A DNA stretch of 38,137 nucleotides from Bacteroidaceae bacterium (GTDB lineage Bacteria; Bacteroidota; Bacteroidia; Bacteroidales; Bacteroidaceae): contig JAGCNZ010000055.1 of the NCBI GenBank assembly GCA_017645655.1, positions 1 through 38,137 of the forward strand, in the 5' to 3' direction. Made by a program: the position numbers and the translations under genes. The notes below the pieces were generated by a model, which had not been told where the DNA came from, did not search any database, and was given only the letters and a program-made list of their open reading frames with translations. This document shows positions 16,547 through 26,658 of the stretch, in pieces. How positions within the stretch are numbered: position 1 is the first letter of the stretch; every line of letters starts with the position of its first letter.

Positions 16547-16945
16547 CTTTTTGCTATTTCGATTTTTGACGCGACACGAGACGAAATAGAGAGAAACACG
16601 CCTCGAAAACCGACTCGACTGGTTGATTTTTCCAACTTGACTGGTCGCGTTTGCAAACATCACACGTGATGTTGACAATCTTCACACGTGATATTTTGCA
16701 TTTCTGCGTGTCTCGACACCCGTCCAAACAGCCCAAAACCTCCACTTTCCTGTCCTGTTTCTACCCTCTTTTCGAGTTGAATCTGGACTCGGAATTTGTA
16801 AGTCTCATAGCCTCAACAAGATACGAAAATGCACAAAAACGGCGTTCTTTTGGGCCGCGACCTGCCTCGGGCATTTTCGCGCCATTCTCAGAGGGTTAGG
16901 AAAAGTCAGAGTGTAAGCAAACCTGACGTTTTTGCTGACATAATG
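16547..16945 (+). repeat. Non-coding direct repeat, left copy (element C)
   Basis: Part of a ~700-bp gap between tRNA-Arg and susC. It aligns colinearly with 26,659-27,057 at a constant offset of 10,112 bp. Matching words occur from end to end: AAATAGAGAG, CCTCAAC, TACGAAA, TGTAAGCAAAC and TGACA.AATG. Short frames inside the two copies translate to unrelated peptides, so the conservation is non-coding. The remaining gap holds only the tRNA and susC promoters. Confidence 0.75.
16663..16690 (+). repeat. CACGTG pair inside element C
   Basis: CACGTG at 16663 and 16685, 22 bp apart, in the contexts AAACATCACACGTG and TCTTCACACGTG. A degenerate third site (TGCGTG) follows at 16705. Confidence 0.8.
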
Positions 16946-17021
16946 TTATATTTCATAAAATCTCGGGAGCAACAATTAGTTACTGCTCTTTACCTTTTTC
17001 TGACAAAATAATACCACTAAG

Positions 17022-17053
17022 TTTGGTTTTCGTACAAATTATTCGTAACTTTG
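17022..17053 (+). promoter_or_regulatory. susC operon promoter
   Basis: TTTG at 17022-17025 (-33) and TAACTTTG at 17046-17053 (-7), exactly 20 bp apart: the best full Bacteroidetes promoter in the window. The leader to the susC ATG is about 25 nt. Confidence 0.85.
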
Positions 17054-17083
17054 TATCGCAATTTCAATAAAATAACATAACTA

Positions 17084-20000
17084 ATGAAAGAAGAACAAAC
17101 ATCACGACGCACGAACGGCCTGGTCGTTCGATTCGCGTTGGCGGCTCTGCTCTTGTCGCTCCCAGCCTCAGCCTCTTCCTACCCCTCCGAAACGGGGAAG
17201 AAAGGCTCCTCGCAGGTGACGCAGAACGATGAGCCGCTGAATCCGAAGAAGAAAATCAGCGGACAACTCTTCGACGAACAGGGCGAACCCCTCATCGGAG
17301 CCAGCGTCTCCGTCAAAGGAACCAGCGAGAAAGCCGTCACGGACCTCGACGGAAACTACACTATCATGACCGGCGAGGACGCTCCCGTGCTGGTCTTTTC
17401 CTACATGGGATACGCGACAAAGGAGGTCGCCTTGAGTCAAAATTCAATGGTCGACGGCGGATGGCCAATGGTACTCACCGCCATGTCGGAAGACACGGCA
17501 CAGCTGGACGAGGTCATCGTCACGGCGCTCGGCATCAAACGCGAGAAGAAGATGCTCGGCTACGCAGTTCAAGACCTCAAGAGCGAGCAGTTGAACGTGA
17601 CCGGAGACCCTTCCGTGACGTCAGCCCTCTCAGGCAAAATCGCCGGCGTAGAAATGAATACCGCACCGACGGGACTGGGCGGCTCGACCAAGATAACCAT
17701 TCGCGGCAACTCCTCCCTCACGGACAACAACCAGCCGCTCTGGGTCGTGGACGGCGTTCCCTTCTCCGACAATCAGACGAGCGACGTGACTGCTTACGGC
17801 GGTTACGACAGGGGAGGAACCATCTTCGACCTTAATCCCGAGGACATCGAGTCGATATCCGTGCTGAAAGGCCCTAATGCGGCAGCCCTCTACGGTGCCC
17901 GCGCCGGCAATGGCGTCATCCTTGTCACCACGAAGAAGGGCGCGAAGAAGGACGGCTGGGGCATTACCTACTCCGGCTCCTTCACATGGAGTCAGGCTGC
18001 GGAAACCATCAAGTTGCAAAACAAATACGGTCAGGGCTTCAATGGCGAAAAGGACTATGTCTACGACGACGAGGGCAACATCCTCCGCATGACTGGATAC
18101 AACTCCTTCGGCCCCCTGCTCGACGGACAAGATGATTACACCTGGAACGGCAACATCATACCCTACAAAGCCTACGGCAACAAGTTGATCGACTACTTCA
18201 AAACAGGCTTCTCGCACTTCCACTCAGTCAGCATGGGCAAACAGACCGAGTCGTCGCACTTCCGACTTTCTTTCGGATACAACGACAACCGCGGTATGTT
18301 CAAGGATGAACGCCTGAACAAAATGACAATCGACCTCAACGCGGGACAGAAAATCAACAAATGGCTTTCCGTCGACGGCAAGATATCCCTGTCGAGGACA
18401 AAGGCGAACAACCGTCCGCAGACAGGTCTCTGGGGCGAAGTCGGGCAGTTGCTCCTCATCCCGGCAAACATCCGTCTCTGCGACCTGGCACAATACAGCA
18501 CCCCGCTTCGCCCGCATCAGAACTGGTTCGGACCTGACCAGCACTACAGCAACCCCTATTACATCCGCCACCAGATGCAGAATAGCGACGAGCGCCTCCG
18601 TGCCTTCGGCTACTTCGCAGGCAATCTCGACATCAAGCCCTGGCTGAAGTTCCAGGCGAAATATGCTTTCGACTATTATCACACACGCATTAAAGAGACC
18701 AACCTCAGCCTTGCAGATCAGGCCATTACTACTGGCGACGACACCTGGCAATCCAAACTAACTGAGGATGGCATGTACCGAGGAGAGACAAATCATTTCG
18801 AGCACAACATCTCCGCGATGTTCCTCGGCGACTACACTCTCAACGATAATTGGCGATTCGGATACACCCTGGGCGGCAACATCATGTATCAGAAGTACGA
18901 ACTCCTCGGGGCGTCCGTGCAGAACATGCTCGTCAAGGACACCTGGCTCTTCAATACCGCCGAGCGACTCAACAGCGCGACAGATGCCGGCAGCGACAGG
19001 GCGATGTACTCCATCTTTGCCTCCGCGCAGGTGGCCTTCAGGGAGTATCTCTCGCTCGACCTCACCGCGAGGAACGACTGGTCGTCCACTCTTCCCTCGA
19101 GCAACCGCTCGTTCTTCTATCCGTCGGCTTCGCTGAGCTACATCTTCTCCGATTTCATGAGCTCCATCGACAAGCCGCTACCCAAATGGATTACTTTCTC
19201 GAAGGCGCGCCTCTCGTGGGCACAAGTCGGTAAAGACCCGGAGCCTTACAACCTCTACAACACCCAGTTGTACAGCTTCTCGAATGGCGTCCGCCAGTCC
19301 ACCGTGCAGACCATCAAGATGAACGACAACCTGAAGCCCGAGATAAAGACCTCCTACGAGGTGGGACTCGACATGAAGTTCCTGCAGAACCGTCTCGGCT
19401 TCGACTTCACCTACTATTACAACAGCACGAGGAACCAGGCGATGCTGGTCGATGCCTCTTCTCCGTGGAGCCAGCAATGGGTTAACGCCGGCAAGATAAG
19501 CAATAAGGGCATCGAGTTCACACTCTATACGACGCCCGTCAAGACCAAGGACTTTACCTTCGACCTCAATTTGAACCTCGCTCACAACGTCAGCAAAGTC
19601 GATGAGCTGGCAGATGGCGTCGGCCGCATCTACTTCGCAGGCGACACGCACATGCCTGTCAAGGTCGGCGCCGTAGCAGGTGGCAAGCTTGGCGACATCT
19701 ATGCGAACAAGCTCATGAAACGCGACGAGGCAGGCAACGTCATACTGAATGCCAACGGACTGCCACAGCCCGAAACGGGCGACGGCAATCAGGAACAATG
19801 GCTCCTCGACCACCCAATCGGCAACATCCAACCTAAGTTGTTGATGTCCGTCATTCCCACTTTCAACTATCGTGGCATTATCCTCTCGACGATGTTCGAC
19901 ATGAAGTTTGGCGGCGACATAGTAAGCGTCTCCGAAGGTATGGCGACGATGGTGGGCACATCACAGCGCACACTCGACCGCGACTTCCCTAATGCTCAGG

Positions 20001-20308
20001 GTTATTACCAGACGATTGGCCTCTATTCTTCAGAGCAAGGCTATGCCGAGGAGTTTGTCCACGACGCTTCCTACATTAAGTTGAAGGAACTCTCTCTCGG
20101 CTACGACTTCCCCAAGAAGCTTTTCCTGAAGACGCCACTCACTTCGCTGCGACTCTCCTTTGTTGCCCGCAACCTCTGTTTCCTCAAGAAGAATGCCCCG
20201 GGCAACCCTGAAGGAGGATACGACACGACGATGTTCTCGCAGGCACTCGACTTCCTTTCCGTGCCATATGCACGTACCTATGGACTCACCCTTAACTTAG
20301 GATTCTGA
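17084..20308 (+). CDS. SusC/RagA-type TonB-linked outer membrane transporter
   Basis: A 1,074-residue TonB-dependent receptor that imports glycans across the outer membrane together with its SusD partner. An N-terminal signal segment precedes a carboxypeptidase-regulatory-like domain (~57-135, SGQLFDEQGEPLIGASVSVK). LDEVIVTALGIKREKK is the TonB-box region. The plug follows (ALSGKIAGVEMN, IRGNSSL, LWVVDGVPF, SVLKGPNAAALYG), then the barrel, ending TYGLTLNLGF with the terminal Phe expected for outer-membrane assembly. The susD gene starts 4 bp after the stop. The downstream GH85 gene suggests N-glycan import. Confidence 0.96.
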   Translation: MKEEQTSRRTNGLVVRFALAALLLSLPASASSYPSETGKKGSSQVTQNDEPLNPKKKISGQLFDEQGEPLIGASVSVKGTSEKAVTDLDGNYTIMTGEDAPVLVFSYMGYATKEVALSQNSMVDGGWPMVLTAMSEDTAQLDEVIVTALGIKREKKMLGYAVQDLKSEQLNVTGDPSVTSALSGKIAGVEMNTAPTGLGGSTKITIRGNSSLTDNNQPLWVVDGVPFSDNQTSDVTAYGGYDRGGTIFDLNPEDIESISVLKGPNAAALYGARAGNGVILVTTKKGAKKDGWGITYSGSFTWSQAAETIKLQNKYGQGFNGEKDYVYDDEGNILRMTGYNSFGPLLDGQDDYTWNGNIIPYKAYGNKLIDYFKTGFSHFHSVSMGKQTESSHFRLSFGYNDNRGMFKDERLNKMTIDLNAGQKINKWLSVDGKISLSRTKANNRPQTGLWGEVGQLLLIPANIRLCDLAQYSTPLRPHQNWFGPDQHYSNPYYIRHQMQNSDERLRAFGYFAGNLDIKPWLKFQAKYAFDYYHTRIKETNLSLADQAITTGDDTWQSKLTEDGMYRGETNHFEHNISAMFLGDYTLNDNWRFGYTLGGNIMYQKYELLGASVQNMLVKDTWLFNTAERLNSATDAGSDRAMYSIFASAQVAFREYLSLDLTARNDWSSTLPSSNRSFFYPSASLSYIFSDFMSSIDKPLPKWITFSKARLSWAQVGKDPEPYNLYNTQLYSFSNGVRQSTVQTIKMNDNLKPEIKTSYEVGLDMKFLQNRLGFDFTYYYNSTRNQAMLVDASSPWSQQWVNAGKISNKGIEFTLYTTPVKTKDFTFDLNLNLAHNVSKVDELADGVGRIYFAGDTHMPVKVGAVAGGKLGDIYANKLMKRDEAGNVILNANGLPQPETGDGNQEQWLLDHPIGNIQPKLLMSVIPTFNYRGIILSTMFDMKFGGDIVSVSEGMATMVGTSQRTLDRDFPNAQGYYQTIGLYSSEQGYAEEFVHDASYIKLKELSLGYDFPKKLFLKTPLTSLRLSFVARNLCFLKKNAPGNPEGGYDTTMFSQALDFLSVPYARTYGLTLNLGF

Positions 20309-20312
20309 CATT

Positions 20313-22178
20313 ATGAAACACCATATATATAATAAGGTAAGCCTCTTACTTCTTACCTCAGCCCTCTCACTTCTTACCTCTTGCTATGACCTCACCGAGA
20401 TGAGCCATAATCCCTATGCTTTAGAAGGCAATGGAGGAACAGCAAATGGCGAAGTCGTCGATGTGGAAGACAATACTAAATACGCCGACATCAACCTCAG
20501 TTATGCCGTCACGGCAGAAGACTCGGCCTACTGGAAAGAGTATATCAGCGCTGTGCCAAACGACTTGCGCTCCTTCCTCTATCAGAGTTATTACTCGCAG
20601 TACCAGCGAGCCACAAACCTCACGCACGATGTCTATTCCGGCTACGGAGCATACAACCAGCCGAAGCACATGAATGGCTCGCCCCGATACGGCTATACGG
20701 ATGGATGGTCGGCGTATCGTTGGGAAGATTTCTACAACTCGCGTTGCACGGAATACCGCAACATCCTGCGTGCCCTCAAGTTCAACGACACCCCGGAACG
20801 CTACAAGAACATGTTCTACAAGGTGCGTATCTACATGGCTTTCGTCCTGTTGGCTCATACAGATACTTACGGAGACATGCCTTGCAAGGAATATGTGCAG
20901 GCCAAGATACCCGAGCAGAACAACGTGGCGTACAACACTCAAGAGGAAATCTACGACTGCTTGTTCCGCATGCTCGAACAGGCTGTCGATGCCATCAAGC
21001 CCAATGATGCCAGCCAGTACAACCTTACCGACGACGATATCTGCTACTTCGGCGACGACCTGAAATGGCTTCGCTTTGCCAATACTTTGCGTCTCAGGAT
21101 GGCACTTCGCATCTCAAATGTTGACCCCGAACGCGCCAAGACGGAAGGCGAAGCAGCACTCTCGAACGAGTACGGCTTGCTTGAGTCGAACGACGACAAC
21201 ATGCAGACGGTTCCCAAATATGCTCCCGTGAGCATCGGCGGCGAGGATGCCGGCGGCGACGAGAACGGCATGGCGATGTGCTCGGTTGCCTACAGCGGCG
21301 AGTTCGTCTTGTCGTGGGACATGGAACAGTTCTACAGAAACCTCTCGACAGGCGGTGCCGAGTACACCATCAAGACAGGTCGCACGGGCAGCACGACCAG
21401 AGTCATCGACCCGCGCTGCCTGAAGTGTTGGTACAGAGCCAACATGACGTCGGAAACCCTTGCAGCAGGCGAGGAGTCACTTCGCGAGGATTATGTGGGC
21501 TGTCATCGCAATGCGCAGGACGACGAGGTGTCTATGTCTGTCCTGAGCTACAGCCTGACCAAGACGCAGCCAAAGCCCGCGTCGAAGGATTTGAATCCTG
21601 ACTTCTACTTCAACTACTGCCGTCCGCACGTCTGGCTCAGTTATGCGGAGAGCCTTTTCCTCAAGGCCGAGGCAGTTCTTCGTGGCTGGAGCGGAACGGA
21701 ACTTACTATGAGCGTAGAAGATTACGTGCGTGCCGGCATCCAGGCATCTATGGATCATTATCAGGTGGATGCTGCCGAAGCGCAATCCTACATTGATGGT
21801 GTTGTCGCTTTCAACGACGGAACTTTCCAAAGTGGAGACAACGAACGCATCCTCGAAGCACTTATCACCCACAAGTGGATGGCAGTCTTCCCCAACGGCA
21901 ATGAGGGCTGGGCTGACTTCCGACGCACGGACTATCCTGCCCTCGAGGGCATGTACAACACCGAGACAGGCGTCGTCACAAACACTTCCGGCGACCCTAT
22001 TCTCGACCGTCACCTCATCAAGCGAATCCTCTATCCCAATAGCGAAAGCCAGAACCAGTACTACCAGAACAACGCCGAGCTGCAGGAAAAGAACCGGCAG
22101 AGCACACGCCTCTGGTGGGACGTCGATGACACGATGGACGATTCCGGCAGTCGCAAGACCTATAACAACTTTAGATAA
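20313..22178 (+). CDS. SusD/RagB-family surface glycan-binding lipoprotein
   Basis: A 621-residue SusD-like lipoprotein of the alpha-helical TPR fold that caps the SusC barrel and binds substrate. The signal peptide ends LLTSC, giving a lipidated N-terminus. The middle segment FAN-TLRLRMALRISNVDP and the late HKWMAVFPNGNEGWADFRRT are family landmarks. It is translated right after susC (4-bp gap), so the two are coupled. The glycan ligand is not evident; the GH85 gene behind it points to N-linked oligosaccharides. Confidence 0.95.
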   Translation: MKHHIYNKVSLLLLTSALSLLTSCYDLTEMSHNPYALEGNGGTANGEVVDVEDNTKYADINLSYAVTAEDSAYWKEYISAVPNDLRSFLYQSYYSQYQRATNLTHDVYSGYGAYNQPKHMNGSPRYGYTDGWSAYRWEDFYNSRCTEYRNILRALKFNDTPERYKNMFYKVRIYMAFVLLAHTDTYGDMPCKEYVQAKIPEQNNVAYNTQEEIYDCLFRMLEQAVDAIKPNDASQYNLTDDDICYFGDDLKWLRFANTLRLRMALRISNVDPERAKTEGEAALSNEYGLLESNDDNMQTVPKYAPVSIGGEDAGGDENGMAMCSVAYSGEFVLSWDMEQFYRNLSTGGAEYTIKTGRTGSTTRVIDPRCLKCWYRANMTSETLAAGEESLREDYVGCHRNAQDDEVSMSVLSYSLTKTQPKPASKDLNPDFYFNYCRPHVWLSYAESLFLKAEAVLRGWSGTELTMSVEDYVRAGIQASMDHYQVDAAEAQSYIDGVVAFNDGTFQSGDNERILEALITHKWMAVFPNGNEGWADFRRTDYPALEGMYNTETGVVTNTSGDPILDRHLIKRILYPNSESQNQYYQNNAELQEKNRQSTRLWWDVDDTMDDSGSRKTYNNFR

Positions 22179-22300
22179 TGGCCGACGCCGCGCATCAAGT
22201 TCGTTGAATCATCACGTGCCACGCTTAGCAAAAGAACACGAAAAAAACACTCATTACTCACGTTAAGAACACATTATATATTAACCAAATTATATTTATC
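22179..22300 (+). other. susD-GH85 spacer with a single CACGTG
   Basis: A 122-bp gap with no -7 box or hairpin that I can see, so GH85 is probably in the susCD transcript. One CACGTG lies at 22214-22219 in the context ATCATCACGTGCCACGC, similar to sites in the arrays at 26.8 and 35.7 kb. Confidence 0.5.
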
Positions 22301-25300
22301 ATGACATTAAAACAACTCACTCTCTCAGCGGCGATGCTGCTGACGGCAACAATGGGCTTTAGCCAACAGCCCTACAATGTTTGTTGCCATCCCGAAGACA
22401 TCAAGAACTGGACGCCTGGTTCCAATCCCGACGATGCTTTCAATGTGGCAAAGGTACCCTTGCAGGCCCGATTCAAAGAACCTACTCTGATGAAAGCAAA
22501 CGTCAATCAGTTCTACGAAGGACAGATTTGCAACTCAACAATCCTGTATCCCACCTGCTCGCTCTGTCCTTCGCAAGGCGAGATAGGCAACTTCCTGGGT
22601 TATCAGCCCACGTATTGGCAGTACATGGACAAGCTGGTGTATTGGGCCGGCGCTGCCAGCGAGGGCATCATCAACATTCCTCCCGCAGGCTCGACTGACG
22701 CTGCACACCAAAGCGGCGTGAAGTCTCTCGGCAACATCTTCTTCCCTCCTGCAGCCTTCGGAGGCAATCAAGCCTGGGTTCGCGAAATGCTTGCAACGGA
22801 AGGCGGACACTATCCGATGGCCGTGAAACTATATGAGATGGCAAAGTACTACGGCTTCGATGGATGGTTCATCAACGAAGAGACAGGTGGCGGCTCACAA
22901 AGCGAATGGGAAGCATTCTGCCGTGACTTCTATGATGCCGCCATGGCCGACGACCCGAACACGCAGATGGAAATCCAATGGTACAACGCCTCGCGCTCTC
23001 CCAACGTAGGCATCCTCAAGACTCACATCAATACTTCGCAGTTCCTCGAGTACGGTGCAGTAGGCGACTACCGAGGCTATGCCTCACAACTTAACTGCAC
23101 AGAGGCCCAGACGTTCTCTAAGATTTATGCCGGCATCGAGTTGGCACAAGCTGGTCACCTCGGATGGACATCGGCCCTGAACAGTGCCATGCCTACCACA
23201 GGTCACGTGGGTTCGCTGGACCTTTTCTGTCCCGAAACGAAGATATGGGAAGACCCTGCAAAGCGTGCATTCAAGTCGGCAAGCGACTGTCACGGTGAGA
23301 CGGCATATCCCATCGGCAAGACCGTCTTCGATAACGAAGAGGACATGTGGGTCAACACATTAGGCGACCCGACACAAACTCCGTCGAATGGCTTCCCTGG
23401 TGTCTCGAACCGAGTACTGGAACGCTCAGTCATCACGTCGATGCCCTTCGTGAGCGACATGAGTGTCGGCAACGGCAAACATCGCTTCGTTCAGGGCGAG
23501 ATTCAAGGCACAGCAGACTGGTATCACTCGGGCATGCAGAGCGTATTGCCCACGTGGCGCTGGTGGATTGAGAGAAGTACGGGCCTTTCCGTGTCTATCG
23601 ACTGGGACAACGCATGGAATGTAGGTTCGAGCTTCAAGATTGCAGGCTCACTAACTGTCGGCGACCACCTGGTACGTTTGTACAAGACGCAGATTCCGGT
23701 GACCGACGGCGGCATCTTCCGCATCATTTACAAGTCGTCGCGCAACCTGACGATGACAGCAAAGATTTCCACCGAAAGCTCGGTTGAGCCTGATATAACC
23801 CTCACTGGCGAGTCAACAAAGGTGAATGGCTGGACCATTTGCGACTTCGACCTCTCCTCCCTCAACGGCAAGACGATATACATGCTGGGCTTTAGCGTCA
23901 AGGCAACAACACGTGTGGCCAACTATTCCCTGAACATCGGCCAAGTGGCTGTCCTGCCCGTCGACTATACACCAACGCCGGTTGAAGTGACCGAACTCAA
24001 CACGACAAGTGTCCTTGGCGAAGAACGCGGCGACATCCGTGTCACTTGGAAGTACACATGGACGAATGACTTCGACCATTTCGACGTATACACGCAGACG
24101 ATGGACGGCACGAAGCAACTGGTCGGCCAGACGCGCGACGAAGGTTTCTACATTCCCTATTTCGAACGCAACGGCTCGGACAGTTATGTGACGGTGCTCG
24201 TCGTGCCAGTCATGAAGGATGGCGTGCAGCAGACACCCAGCGAGTTGCAGGTGAGCTATCCTGCTCCCTCGGCTCCTAAGGTGACCTATTCCGTCACTCC
24301 GAAGAGCTACCTGTTGGTGGGCGAGACGGTCACCGTGACTGCCAACTGCACAGGTCACCCGACCAGTTATCTCTGGACGTTGCCCGAAAGCGTCGAACTT
24401 GCTTCCGGAGGTCTCGACGAGCAGTCCGTTACCGTCAGGGCAATGCAGGAAGGCAAGATTAGCCTCACGGTCGCTGCCACGAACGAGGTGGGCACGACGG
24501 AATACACAGCCGAGGCTTTCGACGTCTTTGCCGACGCTGCTGCCCAGAACTCAGTATACAACATCTTGCTGAACAAGACGGTGGTCAGCTACAGCGGCTC
24601 AACGAACTCGACCGAAGTGCCTGGCAAGATCATCGACGGCGTGACGAATCCCAGTCAAACCTCATCTAAGTGGTGCAACATCTCTCCAGATAACGAGGTT
24701 GTCTTCGATGCGGAAGGTGCTTATCGCATCTACGGCTTCGTCATTTACGATGGCAATGCAGGTCCCGAATCAGGCGTTGACCAGATTGACCGCTACACGA
24801 TTGAGCTCTCGCAGGACGGTGAGAACTGGACAACTGTCGTGGACAACAATACGCCCGGCAACGAGAAAATCAGCATAAAGAGCGACTACATTGCTCCTGT
24901 CAAGGCTCGTTACGTACGTCTTCGCCCGCACGTCAACGGCACGCTTCGCATTTGGGAGTTTGAGGTTTACGGCAAGGAAGACAACAACCTGACGATGTCC
25001 GTCGAGCCGAAGGAGATGATGATACTTGCCGGCCAGAGCAGGAACGTCACCGTCCATTACGACCTTGGCGGCGACAAGCGCGAGGACTACTTCGTCTGCA
25101 CGGCAAAGTCGACGACCGGCAAGACAGTCATCGGCACGGTTGTTGAAAATCCTGCAGAGCAGACGTTCACGTTTCCGATACATGCCAAACAAGCCATTGG
25201 CGAGGACAACATCACGATTACCATCAACAATGGAGGTTCTTATCAGGAACGCACGCTTGCCGTCACCATCAACTCCGAGTCGCAGCCCAACATTCTGGCG

Positions 25301-26551
25301 GGCATGACGGCGACCGTCCGGCACTATCAGGCTGACTATTCCTACGAGGCAGCCTTCAACACGTACAACGTCCAGACGCTCACCGACGGCGACAAACTGA
25401 CCGAGGGTCTGCTGGAGATAGAGGACTTCTCCACTCACAAACGCGACCTCTGGGCTATCTTCGAGGCTCCCACAGACGAGGGATGGAACCTGGCAAAGGT
25501 CAGCATCTACCTGCCCGACGGCAACTTCGGCGAGAACGATAACGGCAACGAAGGCACCGTGACAAAGACCGTGGAGGTTTGCGTGGGCAACGACCTGAAC
25601 TCGATGCAAACGATTAAGACGTTCACGGACCTCGATGGCGTATCCGAGCTGACCTACATCTTGCCCGAATATCGCAATACAAAGTACCTGGCAATCGTCT
25701 CGACGCTCAACGCTTACTTCTATCCCTCGATGGCTGAAGTCGAGGCATACGAGCAATACGAGAGTGCCATTCCTGTGAACAAGCCGCTCAAAATCGTCAA
25801 TTGGACCGATGATGTGCTGGCCGAGTCAACGCCTGTGACGGACTACACCGATGCCACGCTCGACAATCAGGGCTGGTGTCTCTTCACTCCGGACGTCAGG
25901 GCCAACGGCGCGCTGCAAGTCGTCGATAGCATACTGACCACGAACAGCGGCACGGAATACATCATCAAACCGGCTGAGAAGAATGCCCTCGTCCTCAAGA
26001 GCGCCAACCAGCCAAAGACGGTTCAATTCGCCGAGCCGTCCGTTTGCGAAGAGATTCACTTCATCGTCATCTCGGCAGAAGGTGCATCGACGCTCAAGGC
26101 TGAGGTGAACTACGAAGACGGCACCTCCGAAGCAGCCCAGCAGTTCTCGGTTGGCGACTGGTTCTCGGGAAGTTCCAACCAGGGTGAAGCCATCTATGGC
26201 CTCGACCGTATCAAGCGCGGCAGCGGCAGCGGATACAGCGCCAACCAGTTCGACGGACGCACTAACTTCCGCGTCTTCGAATACACGCTTGCAGCCAACA
26301 ATGGCAAACTGACTACCGGCCTCACCTTCACATCCTTGGCATCTGGCAAGATTCCCACCATCCTGGGTGTCTCTGCCAAGGGCTACACCAAACTGAACAA
26401 CGAGGATGCCATCGAGACGCCGCGCGCAACCGACGCAATCAGGATTGTGGGCATCTACTCCGTTGGCGGCCAGAAACTGTCGCACCTGCAGCCCGGCATC
26501 AACATCATCCGCTTTGCCGACGGCTCTGTGAAGAAGGTTCTCAGGAAATAG
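22301..26551 (+). CDS. GH85 endo-beta-N-acetylglucosaminidase, multidomain, secreted
   Basis: A 1,416-residue exported enzyme. GH85 hydrolyses the GlcNAc-GlcNAc core of N-glycans, releasing the oligosaccharide from glycoproteins by substrate-assisted catalysis. The catalytic domain covers ~60-350. YYGFDGWFINEETGGG gives the expected Asn192 and Glu194 pair (N-x-E; compare N171/E173 in Endo-A). A galactose-binding-like domain follows at ~440-560, then FN3/PKD-like repeats (~570-745), an F5/8 type C (discoidin) domain (~748-895), a second such region (~1000-1145), and a C-terminal tail (GIYSVGGQKL, then QPGINIIRF). The tail resembles that of the first gene in this window. It closes the susC-susD operon and is followed by a strong terminator. 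Confidence 0.92.
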   Translation: MTLKQLTLSAAMLLTATMGFSQQPYNVCCHPEDIKNWTPGSNPDDAFNVAKVPLQARFKEPTLMKANVNQFYEGQICNSTILYPTCSLCPSQGEIGNFLGYQPTYWQYMDKLVYWAGAASEGIINIPPAGSTDAAHQSGVKSLGNIFFPPAAFGGNQAWVREMLATEGGHYPMAVKLYEMAKYYGFDGWFINEETGGGSQSEWEAFCRDFYDAAMADDPNTQMEIQWYNASRSPNVGILKTHINTSQFLEYGAVGDYRGYASQLNCTEAQTFSKIYAGIELAQAGHLGWTSALNSAMPTTGHVGSLDLFCPETKIWEDPAKRAFKSASDCHGETAYPIGKTVFDNEEDMWVNTLGDPTQTPSNGFPGVSNRVLERSVITSMPFVSDMSVGNGKHRFVQGEIQGTADWYHSGMQSVLPTWRWWIERSTGLSVSIDWDNAWNVGSSFKIAGSLTVGDHLVRLYKTQIPVTDGGIFRIIYKSSRNLTMTAKISTESSVEPDITLTGESTKVNGWTICDFDLSSLNGKTIYMLGFSVKATTRVANYSLNIGQVAVLPVDYTPTPVEVTELNTTSVLGEERGDIRVTWKYTWTNDFDHFDVYTQTMDGTKQLVGQTRDEGFYIPYFERNGSDSYVTVLVVPVMKDGVQQTPSELQVSYPAPSAPKVTYSVTPKSYLLVGETVTVTANCTGHPTSYLWTLPESVELASGGLDEQSVTVRAMQEGKISLTVAATNEVGTTEYTAEAFDVFADAAAQNSVYNILLNKTVVSYSGSTNSTEVPGKIIDGVTNPSQTSSKWCNISPDNEVVFDAEGAYRIYGFVIYDGNAGPESGVDQIDRYTIELSQDGENWTTVVDNNTPGNEKISIKSDYIAPVKARYVRLRPHVNGTLRIWEFEVYGKEDNNLTMSVEPKEMMILAGQSRNVTVHYDLGGDKREDYFVCTAKSTTGKTVIGTVVENPAEQTFTFPIHAKQAIGEDNITITINNGGSYQERTLAVTINSESQPNILAGMTATVRHYQADYSYEAAFNTYNVQTLTDGDKLTEGLLEIEDFSTHKRDLWAIFEAPTDEGWNLAKVSIYLPDGNFGENDNGNEGTVTKTVEVCVGNDLNSMQTIKTFTDLDGVSELTYILPEYRNTKYLAIVSTLNAYFYPSMAEVEAYEQYESAIPVNKPLKIVNWTDDVLAESTPVTDYTDATLDNQGWCLFTPDVRANGALQVVDSILTTNSGTEYIIKPAEKNALVLKSANQPKTVQFAEPSVCEEIHFIVISAEGASTLKAEVNYEDGTSEAAQQFSVGDWFSGSSNQGEAIYGLDRIKRGSGSGYSANQFDGRTNFRVFEYTLAANNGKLTTGLTFTSLASGKIPTILGVSAKGYTKLNNEDAIETPRATDAIRIVGIYSVGGQKLSHLQPGINIIRFADGSVKKVLRK

Positions 26552-26578
26552 GAACTGGGTGAAACAATAATGCAGAGT

Positions 26579-26612
26579 GAAGCCCCGCTGCCCTTTCAGG
26601 CAGCGGGGCTTC
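26579..26612 (+). terminator. Rho-independent terminator of the susC-susD-GH85 operon
   Basis: A perfect 14-bp GC-rich stem (arms 26579-26592 and 26599-26612), a 6-nt loop and a downstream CGTTTTT. It lies 28 bp after the GH85 stop codon. Confidence 0.92.
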
Positions 26613-26658
26613 CGTTTTTCCACGACACAAAAAGAAAGCAAAACAGCCGTATCGCTAT

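Noticed and set aside
16651-16899. Short open frames inside elements C and D as genes
   Set aside because: The peptides from the two homologous copies do not resemble each other, so the DNA conservation is not due to coding.
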